In this document: positions 14,405 to 20,059 of the stretch, piece by piece | Position numbering within the stretch: the first letter of the stretch is position 1 | Layout of the letters: every line of letters begins with the position of its first letter | Translations under genes and position numbers: made by a program | The notes under the pieces: model-generated | Databases searched by the model: none | What the model saw: the letters and a program-made list of their open reading frames with translations, nothing else | What the model was told of the DNA's origin: nothing | Source: a virus | Length of the DNA: 20,059 bases | Reading direction: 5' to 3' (one strand) | Virus record (IMG/VR): IMGVR_UViG_3300032285_000392 | Coordinates: 1 to 20,059 of that record

Positions 14405-15082
14405 CTATGGATTTGGGTTGGGGTTTAATCTGGCAGCATTTGCCGCCAGAACTCCAGCGCGGATACGCGCCTTTGTTTCTTCACTTCTCGGGCCTCTTGG
14501 CCCTCTTTTTATTCCAGACAATTTTGCGCTAATTTTAGCGCAGATTTCGGCATCACGACTTTTGCCAAAATATTGATGCTTAGCGCCGCTATGAGCTTCC
14601 GACATTTTTTGCCGGGTCTCTTCACTGGGTATTACACCCAAAGTGTGCTGGTTACCAATCAACGCGGTTCCTATGGCAGATCGATGAGACTTTGACAGCA
14701 CGTGTCCTGCGGTATTGCGATTCCCCAACAAACCTGCGGATATGCGTGAGCGGTGGTCCTCAGACAAAGAAACCCCTTTAAATTTTTTAGACATCCAAAT
14801 AGCATGCTTACGTTTTGCAATATCGTATAACCGACTATTAATTACGCGTTGTTCCCCAGCGGCAAACATCATCACGGCATACCACTGTGAGCCACCGTGA
14901 ACATGTGCCAAGAAAACATGAGCGATAAAATGCTCACGTGCGGTCAACCATACAAGGTTGTTACGGCTATTAGACCCACCCAAGCTGCGTGGAACGACAT
15001 GATGTCGCTCCGCGTAGCCTTTCGGCTTACCCCGCGCTTTAGCTTTGGCGATAAGCGCCTCGTAGTGTTTTGAATAATTCAT
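14405..15082 (-). CDS. HNH homing endonuclease with NUMOD3 repeats
   Basis: This 225-residue protein has an N-terminal HNH nuclease motif: ERHHVVPRSLGGSNSRNN (His27, His28, Asn41/42) followed by AREHFIAHVFLAH (His51 and His55, metal-binding). Residues about 106-212 contain NUMOD3-type repeats such as SLSEDHRSRISAGLLGNRN and PSEETRQKMSEAHSG. It is a free-standing homing-type endonuclease, not an intein or intron product: it has its own ATG, overlapping the portal TGA by 4 nt, and the portal appears complete. It ends in RLNPNPNP, echoing the portal C-terminus (GLNPNP), and its TAG is part of the TAGGAG ribosome-binding site of the next gene. Composition looks AT-richer than its neighbours. Confidence 0.92.
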   Translation of the reverse strand: MNYSKHYEALIAKAKARGKPKGYAERHHVVPRSLGGSNSRNNLVWLTAREHFIAHVFLAHVHGGSQWYAVMMFAAGEQRVINSRLYDIAKRKHAIWMSKKFKGVSLSEDHRSRISAGLLGNRNTAGHVLSKSHRSAIGTALIGNQHTLGVIPSEETRQKMSEAHSGAKHQYFGKSRDAEICAKISAKLSGIKRGPRGPRSEETKARIRAGVLAANAARLNPNPNP

Positions 15083-17634
15083 GGGTTTGGATTCAACCCT
15101 GTGCCTGTGCTGACCGCCACCTTCTCGCCGGTCGCCATTTCGGCGGCAGCAAGCAATTTGGCGGTGTCGTTATCCGCCTGATTCATGCGCTCGCGGGAAG
15201 CAATCTCGGCCCCCTTGCGCTCGTTCTCTGCGGCTTCCCTAAGCTGATCGGCCCGCAGTTTCTCGACAAGTTCCATCTGCTTGCTTTGCAGCTTAGCCTG
15301 CTCAAGTTGGGCATCCATCATCAGGCGCTGCTGCTCGATCTGGGCCTTCTGCTGATCGGCCTGGGCCTGCATTGCAAGGCGCTGTTGATCAAGCTGAGCA
15401 CGCTGCTGATCGGTCTGGGCGCGCTGCTGGATAGCCATCTGCTGCATCTGGGCACCAAGCTGGGCGACCTGCATGCTGTTGTCAGGCGGCATCTGCGGGT
15501 GCGGTGCGAACTGCTGTGCCGCCTGATCAATTGCGGCCAGTTCCTGGGCCATCCCACCCAGTTGCTGCTCGATGTACTGCTGCACCTGCACGATCACCTT
15601 GACCTGATCGGCGGCTTCTTCGGGGATCAAGTGCTTTTTCTGGGCGATAGAGACGCTCCTGTGCGCCTCAACCAGATAATAATTCAGCAAGTGATCGCGC
15701 AAGTGCATGGACATCGGATATAGGAACGTCTTGGTGATCGCCGGATTGCTGCCGAACAGCGGCGACTTCAAAAACGCCATATGCGTCATAATGTGGGCGA
15801 TGTGATCCTGCTTTGGCAGCACATAAACCGGCTGCCCCATAGATGCGGCCACGTTTTCGCTGACCGGGTCCATATCGTCCTGGGCAGGCTTAGGCTGAAG
15901 CACCTCATCATCCGGGATTTTGAGGGTGCGAAGGAACATCTCCTCGACTTTGCGAGGGTCATATAGCTGCGGCATCGCCGCTGCGCGCGCCATAATTGCC
16001 TGAATTTGGGCAAAACGCTGCGTTTCGGAAAAAATTGCCGGGTCACTGACTGGAACCACGTCGAGGGGGCCGTCAAAATCCGACGGATCAATTTCGAGGC
16101 CGTCAACCTGATCTTCGATGTCCTGTTCGGTCAGGTACGCCGAGTTAATCCGGTGCAAAATCTTAAAACACCGGGCCATCGAGTTGTGCAGGCGGGCGTG
16201 AATGCTCGAGAACACGACCATGCCCTGCTCGATCAGGGCCATTGTGGTGCCGACCGGCTGGTTGGCGTTCTGATCGCTCAGCTTCTCAAAGGAAGTCTGG
16301 ATGACACCCTTACCGGCCTCCACCAAAAAGCCCAGAAGCTGAAACAGCGTCGGGCTCGGCGGGTTGAACGGCATTGGCATGGCGATCTTGCGGACGTCGT
16401 CAATCATCGCGCCGCCGTCCATCTCGACCACTTCGGTCGGCTGGAGGTTGATCGTCTGCCCACCAGGGCCACCCTTGAGCTTCAGCAGGGTGGGGATGTT
16501 CTGGATGTGGGCACTATCCAGCAATGCGCGAAGGGCACCTGTAGCGGCTCCTGAGAGGCCGCCAATCATATGCGTCAGGCCAATCGGATACGCGCCGCGC
16601 CAGGGCACGAACGGGAACTCAACGATCCAGTCGAGTTCTTGATGCCGGGCATCATCCGGTTCCCAATTGCGGTAAAGGGCAAGGGCCTCGCCGGTCGATT
16701 TATCGACGCTCAAAATGTACGGGCAGAGGTCTTCGTCTTCAATGTCGAGGTAGGTGTAGATTTCAAAGATGGTCCGCAGGCCATCCTCGTTGTAGCTGGT
16801 GGATTTGCGGCCCTCGATCTTGTCGTTGGCAATCGTCGCCTTGCTGAACTCGGGGTCATCGGGATAGCCCAGGTCAACGTCGATATACATGCCAGCCTTG
16901 ACGCGCTTCAGGTACTCCATCTTCGTGATATACTGCACATGCGTCTTGCGCTCGGCGGTGTAGAAATTCGTGGCGGCGAACGGCAGGTAGACGTCGTCAA
17001 TCGGCACAAACTCGGCCTGCGGGCGACGGTGTTGCGGGTTCCACATAAACTTGAGGTACTGCCCGCCGCCAAGCGGAAGTTGCGTGCTCAGTTGCTCCAG
17101 TTCGCTGCGGAACTCGGGCATCTGCTGCGTGGTCTGCCAGTTCATGAACGCCGCCTTGCGTTCAGCCTTGGCCACCTTTTCCTTGTCGGCTTCGCCGTAA
17201 ATTTTACTCTTAACCGGCCCGTTCGACGGAAAGATTTCTTTCATGAAGCGCGCAGAGAAATCGACGCAGGCTTCGACGAGCATCGGGTGAACGACTTTGT
17301 TCGCCCCGCTGAACTGGGCACCGCCGGGCGCATCGTCGCCCAGGCCGGTGCGCCGCAGCCCTTCCTCGTACAATTTGTCCCGCTTCTCGCGGGCTTCCTT
17401 GTCGCGCTCGATCTTCTCGAGCAGGTCGGTGACGATGTCCTCTAGCGCGGCCTGATCGACTTCGTCGACAATGTTCGCAAAGTGAGCAAGATGACGCTTC
17501 TCGTCTTTGTCATTCTCAAGCCGAATGATCGCGCCACCGTCTTCGGTATCCTCGACTTCAAGATTGTCCTCGTGGTCGAGTTCAACCATCTCGCCGGGCT
17601 TGTCGTCGTCATCGTCTTTGAGAGTGTCAGACAT
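15079..17634 (-). CDS. Portal protein (P22/podovirus-like)
   Basis: The 851-residue product is the likely portal, the dodecameric ring through which DNA is packaged and ejected. It begins with a very acidic segment (DDDDD at 8-12). The main body follows, with phrases I associate with large podoviral portals: NKVVHPMLVEACVDFSARFMKE, a LPLGGGQYLKFMWN strand, FEIYTYLDIEDED, and SATGALRALLDSAH-type helices. Residues about 721-830 form a Gln-rich coiled coil (repeats of the type DQQRAQLDQQRLAMQAQ), probably the C-terminal barrel or crown. It ends TGLNPNP, and its TGA overlaps the ATG of the HNH gene. GAGG precedes the ATG. The family call rests on these patterns, on size and on position after terL. 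The first ten residues closely resemble those of the scaffold-like protein. Confidence 0.85.
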   Translation of the reverse strand: MSDTLKDDDDDKPGEMVELDHEDNLEVEDTEDGGAIIRLENDKDEKRHLAHFANIVDEVDQAALEDIVTDLLEKIERDKEAREKRDKLYEEGLRRTGLGDDAPGGAQFSGANKVVHPMLVEACVDFSARFMKEIFPSNGPVKSKIYGEADKEKVAKAERKAAFMNWQTTQQMPEFRSELEQLSTQLPLGGGQYLKFMWNPQHRRPQAEFVPIDDVYLPFAATNFYTAERKTHVQYITKMEYLKRVKAGMYIDVDLGYPDDPEFSKATIANDKIEGRKSTSYNEDGLRTIFEIYTYLDIEDEDLCPYILSVDKSTGEALALYRNWEPDDARHQELDWIVEFPFVPWRGAYPIGLTHMIGGLSGAATGALRALLDSAHIQNIPTLLKLKGGPGGQTINLQPTEVVEMDGGAMIDDVRKIAMPMPFNPPSPTLFQLLGFLVEAGKGVIQTSFEKLSDQNANQPVGTTMALIEQGMVVFSSIHARLHNSMARCFKILHRINSAYLTEQDIEDQVDGLEIDPSDFDGPLDVVPVSDPAIFSETQRFAQIQAIMARAAAMPQLYDPRKVEEMFLRTLKIPDDEVLQPKPAQDDMDPVSENVAASMGQPVYVLPKQDHIAHIMTHMAFLKSPLFGSNPAITKTFLYPMSMHLRDHLLNYYLVEAHRSVSIAQKKHLIPEEAADQVKVIVQVQQYIEQQLGGMAQELAAIDQAAQQFAPHPQMPPDNSMQVAQLGAQMQQMAIQQRAQTDQQRAQLDQQRLAMQAQADQQKAQIEQQRLMMDAQLEQAKLQSKQMELVEKLRADQLREAAENERKGAEIASRERMNQADNDTAKLLAAAEMATGEKVAVSTGTGLNPNP

Positions 17635-18757
17635 ATCCAGCCTCGATTTGATTGGCGAGCGCGTTTACCGCGTCAGGATCGTAAAGGGCGGCACCATCGT
17701 TAACAATGCCACCCTCGGCGTACCGCCGATACAAATCAGCCAAGCCGCCTTCAGCGTAGCCCATGGTCTGGCGAATGCGGTCACGGGCTTCAGCCGCTGC
17801 GCCAACTTCAGAACTGGGAGCAGCGCGCCCGGCGATCCGGTCCAGAACCATACCGTTCAGTTGGTCTGCCGTTAGTTCCTCGCGGGGCGCGGGGCGATGC
17901 GTGCGATGGCGAGGAAGACGGGTCGCCCTTACAACAATTTCATGAACAGGTATTGAGTCCACCATGCCGCCATCAGCGTACTTCTGCTCGAGGTGTGCCA
18001 GCCCACCATCGGCGTAGCCGGGCATGCCAGCGCGGCGCATGACCGCAGGCACGTAGGCCCGGGTCTCGGGATTGTCAGGGATTGTATTGCCCGCCTCAGT
18101 TACCCGGCGCGGGCCTGCATTGTACGCGGCCAAAGCCAACGGCACGTTGCCCTCAAACCGATCAAGCTGCTGGCGAAGATACCGGGCACTACCCTCGATA
18201 TTCTGCACGGGATCGCGGGGGTCAACGCGCAGATCGGCGGCGGTGCCGGGCATCAACTGCCCAATGCCAACAGCGCCCCGGGGGCTTACCGCATTTGGAT
18301 CAAACCGGCTTTCCTGTTGGAGCATCGACAGGAACACGTTGCGCGGCAGGCCATACCGCTCGGCCATTTGAATAGCGGTCGCGACGTGCGGGTTCTCGGG
18401 GTTAAAGCGTTCGTGCGTTGGCACCGCCTCAGCACCAGCCGTCTGCGGTAACAATGCTGGCGGAACATGCACCGGGTTGCCACTGGCATCTAGCGGCGGA
18501 GGGGTCGGGGGCACTGGTAGTGACTGAGCCTGACCACGGGCCTGGGGTGCCGGGGGCACTACTGTCGGCGGCGTGGGAGGCAGTGGAAGACCGTGCGAGC
18601 GCGCGGAAGCAAGTAAGGGGGCGGCGGGTGCCGCGCGCCGCTCACGGGCAGAAGCCGCCACTGGATCAAACGGGGCTTGGCGGTTGGCGTTGGACCGGCG
18701 CATCTGCTCGAGCAGGCCCAGCGCGGTCATGCGGTTTGGGATTTCGCGTTCAGCCAT
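17627..18757 (-). CDS. Lytic transglycosylase (SLT domain), probably virion-associated
   Basis: This 376-residue protein carries a soluble-lytic-transglycosylase domain that would cleave peptidoglycan. Residues 1-110 are Pro/Ala-rich and look unstructured. The catalytic domain spans about 122-240: MLQQESRFDPNAVSPRG with catalytic Glu149, then GAVGIGQLMPGTA and LALAAYNAGPRRV, all standard family motifs. After it come two copies of a roughly 22-residue unit built on GYADGG / KYADGG (247-268) and GYAEGG / RYAEGG (333-354). There is no signal peptide. Its position between terminase and portal suggests a particle component acting at DNA entry rather than the lysis enzyme, since a separate endolysin is encoded at 32-685. 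GAGG lies upstream of the ATG, and the end overlaps the portal start by 8 nt. Confidence 0.9.
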   Translation of the reverse strand: MAEREIPNRMTALGLLEQMRRSNANRQAPFDPVAASARERRAAPAAPLLASARSHGLPLPPTPPTVVPPAPQARGQAQSLPVPPTPPPLDASGNPVHVPPALLPQTAGAEAVPTHERFNPENPHVATAIQMAERYGLPRNVFLSMLQQESRFDPNAVSPRGAVGIGQLMPGTAADLRVDPRDPVQNIEGSARYLRQQLDRFEGNVPLALAAYNAGPRRVTEAGNTIPDNPETRAYVPAVMRRAGMPGYADGGLAHLEQKYADGGMVDSIPVHEIVVRATRLPRHRTHRPAPREELTADQLNGMVLDRIAGRAAPSSEVGAAAEARDRIRQTMGYAEGGLADLYRRYAEGGIVNDGAALYDPDAVNALANQIEAGYV

Positions 18758-18768
18758 CTACCGGTTCC

Positions 18769-18819
18769 TCACCACTTAACCTTGTCTGTCTTGTCCCAGA
18801 TCGGTTTCTTAGGCGGCAT
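18769..18819 (-). CDS. Possible 16-residue ORF between endonuclease and transglycosylase
   Basis: A short frame, MPPKKPIWDKTDKVKW, starts at an ATG lying inside the last codons of the GIY-YIG gene and ends at TGA just before the Shine-Dalgarno of the next gene. It is basic with two Trp residues. I do not recognise it. The only support is the tight fit between neighbouring genes; it has no strong ribosome-binding site of its own. If the endonuclease inserted later, this ORF would originally have overlapped the terL 3' end. It may be a leader peptide, a remnant, or chance. Confidence 0.35.
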   Translation of the reverse strand: MPPKKPIWDKTDKVKW

Positions 18820-19456
18820 CAGATTTAACCCTTTCACGCTTCCGCTGAACTCCTAAACGCTGCAACTCAAGTTGGCGAGTTTTATATTCCGGATCAGCCC
18901 ACTTTAGTTTTTGGCTTTCGGCGCGAATTTTTCGTGCCTCCTCGGTTTGAGGGACCCCCTTTTTTGCTTTTGAAATATTTTCACCCCATTCCGGTTTACG
19001 GGGAGTGGCTTTGAGAGTCGCCCGAATTTTTTGTTTTGTTTCGTCAGGCATTGTTTTGCCTTTTTGTTTTTCAGATCGCAGCTTTTTTGACTCTTCAGAG
19101 TGTTTGCGACCTTTGTGAGCCAATCCAATTTTCATTTTATCTTCGTCAGTAAAAATATAACCGACGGTGCCATCGCCACCTGCGGTCATATTATACCCAG
19201 CGGGAACCATTGTTGAATACGCAGCAATGGCTTTGACTTCCAAGTCTTTCACATAAGAAAAAGTAGATGTTAACAAAATTTCTTTTTTAAAGCTATCAAA
19301 TCCATATTTACAAATAGCTTTATGAAGCACGCATTTGGACCCGCAGCGAGCGGCATGAGAATGCTCTAACCAACGCTTGCGTGTGTTTTTTGTTATACCG
19401 ATATACACCTTACCCGAAGGCGAAGTTAATCGATAAAGATGTGCGGTTTCTGTCAT
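18809..19456 (-). CDS. GIY-YIG homing endonuclease with NUMOD3 repeats
   Basis: This 215-residue protein is a free-standing, site-specific endonuclease of the GIY-YIG class. The N-terminal catalytic domain (about residues 6-95) shows LYRLTSPSGKVYIGIT (the two Tyr motifs), the conserved Arg in KRW (28), the metal-binding Glu in DLEVKAI (73) and Asn in GYNMTAGGDG (89). Residues about 104-187 hold several NUMOD3-type DNA-binding repeats of the kind TDEDKMKIGLAHKGRKHSEE. Its ATG overlaps the terL TGA by 4 nt, so translation is probably coupled. Base composition looks more AT-rich than its neighbours, as expected of a mobile gene. The C-terminal KRERVKSDAA resembles the terL C-terminus (KRERINPYAA). 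Homing activity and cleavage site are inferred. Confidence 0.93.
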   Translation of the reverse strand: MTETAHLYRLTSPSGKVYIGITKNTRKRWLEHSHAARCGSKCVLHKAICKYGFDSFKKEILLTSTFSYVKDLEVKAIAAYSTMVPAGYNMTAGGDGTVGYIFTDEDKMKIGLAHKGRKHSEESKKLRSEKQKGKTMPDETKQKIRATLKATPRKPEWGENISKAKKGVPQTEEARKIRAESQKLKWADPEYKTRQLELQRLGVQRKRERVKSDAA

Positions 19457-20059
19457 GCTGCGTAAGGATTTATCCGCTCCCGCTTAAATTGCTGAGGCTC
19501 GTCCCGCTCTCGGGCTTGAGGCAATTCAAACCACCCCTCATTTTTTAAAAATATCACAGCTTGAGTCGTGCAGTCCACATAATCATCATGGGCCGCAACC
19601 GGAAACCTAGCCAGTTGCTTGATGAACGCCGTCGCCCAGCTCACGGGTTGGCCACGGTTTTTGCCACTCTCTGGCACCCACATTAGCCCGAGTTCCAGCG
19701 TCGGGGCTGCCTGATGGGCTCGGCTGATTTTGTCGGCATTGCCGGGATTGTAGGCAACGGCTGGCACCCTCGCAAGCCGCAGGTCTTGCAGCAGCGACTG
19801 ACCGGACGCCTTAGCCTCGACCAGTATCCTGTCGGGCTTGCGCGGGCGGCGTATGCCGTCCTTGACCGATGTTGCGCCATACTCGGTTGACCAATCCTTT
19901 ATCGCCCGGGCGCGCAGGTCGGGATAGCTGAGGTGTTCGTCCCAGGCGTCGATCAGCAGGATGTTGCGCTGGCCCTGGTGCGTGAAGACGGCCCAGACCG
20001 TGCAAGCTGTCGGATCGCCCGACGTTTTTTCCGTAAATGCACAATCATACGATTGCAGA
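19453..20059 (-). CDS. terL: Terminase large subunit, C-terminal nuclease part (5' end outside window)
   Basis: The reading frame is open from the window edge to a TGA at 19455-19453, giving the last 201 residues of the protein. It is the RNase H-like nuclease half of the phage packaging motor, which cuts concatemeric DNA at the portal. Visible family signatures are QSYDCAF near the start (first catalytic Asp), a LLIDAW strand, ILVEAKASGQSLLQDLR (second acidic residue, the Glu; relatives usually have VEDKASG, so the neighbouring Asp is Ala here), and HDDYVDCTTQA (third acidic cluster). The ATPase half must lie beyond 20059. The stop overlaps the ATG of the following endonuclease gene (ATGA). 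The C-terminus KRERINPYAA is echoed by the C-terminus of that endonuclease. The family call is firm; the start is not visible. Confidence 0.95.
   Translation of the reverse strand, partial: LQSYDCAFTEKTSGDPTACTVWAVFTHQGQRNILLIDAWDEHLSYPDLRARAIKDWSTEYGATSVKDGIRRPRKPDRILVEAKASGQSLLQDLRLARVPAVAYNPGNADKISRAHQAAPTLELGLMWVPESGKNRGQPVSWATAFIKQLARFPVAAHDDYVDCTTQAVIFLKNEGWFELPQARERDEPQQFKRERINPYAA

Noticed and set aside
16570-17445. Plus-strand open frame of 291 codons
   Set aside because: It is antisense to the portal gene; hydrophobic and Arg-rich without coherent domains. The portal frame is continuous and has coupled neighbours on both sides.
12740-17634. Asp-rich DDDDK sequence in portal and scaffold N-termini as a protease site
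   Set aside because: It matches an enteropeptidase site only by composition. That protease is a vertebrate enzyme and irrelevant here; the shared peptide is reported for its similarity instead.
4028-19456. Group I introns or inteins carrying the three endonucleases
   Set aside because: Each endonuclease has its own start and stop between genes. The portal frame is unbroken, the terL frame is continuous to a normal C-terminus, and no splicing motifs or intron-like RNA structure is evident.

Overview
The window is a stretch of tailed-phage genome (Caudoviricetes). Every gene I can support lies on the minus strand, so it reads from high to low coordinates. It is a head-packaging, head-morphogenesis, short-tail and lysis block, tightly packed with many stop/start overlaps (ATGA, TGATG, TAATG). 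I see no tape-measure protein, tail tube or sheath gene. There is a P22 gp4-like head-to-tail adaptor followed by fibre genes, which points to a podovirus-like, short-tailed phage. The moderately GC-rich coding sequence with good Shine-Dalgarno sites suggests a proteobacterial host, possibly aquatic; this is inference. No integrase, repressor, tRNA or CRISPR array is visible.

Layout along the transcribed direction. (1) 20059-17627: the C-terminal part of the large terminase, a GIY-YIG/NUMOD3 endonuclease, a possible 16-residue ORF, and a lytic transglycosylase. (2) 17634-12740: portal protein, HNH/NUMOD3 endonuclease, two small unknown genes, a GroES-like co-chaperonin and the probable scaffold. 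(3) 12762-10574: an unknown structural-type gene, a probable capsid accessory protein, the major capsid protein and a UUCG-loop terminator. (4) 10482-7367: small structural-type proteins, a membrane/coiled-coil protein, a DUF6496-like repeat protein, the gp4-like adaptor and a Cys-containing small protein. (5) 7366-1430: a large repetitive tail fibre, a Dps-signature (DUF5856-like) protein, a second GIY-YIG/NUMOD3 endonuclease, a second fibre-like protein and a 13-repeat beta-propeller-like protein. (6) 1420-1: a small coiled-coil protein, a tail-assembly-type protein, a GH24 endolysin with a C-terminal membrane segment, and the first codons of a possible next gene.

The most unusual signal is how the three free-standing endonuclease genes sit. 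Each is inserted exactly at an intercistronic junction: it starts on or next to the upstream stop codon and ends within or next to the translation-initiation region of the downstream gene. In two cases (after terL and after portal) the endonuclease C-terminus echoes the C-terminus of the upstream phage gene (KRER....AA and LNPNP). This suggests that the original 3' end of the phage gene became the tail of the endonuclease while the phage gene kept or received a replacement 3' end. Other points worth following are the 13-blade propeller-like protein, a fibre duplication with 59 of 62 identical residues but 44 of 186 changed bases, the Dps-type metal-site signature in a 114-residue protein, and the shared N-terminal peptide of portal and scaffold.
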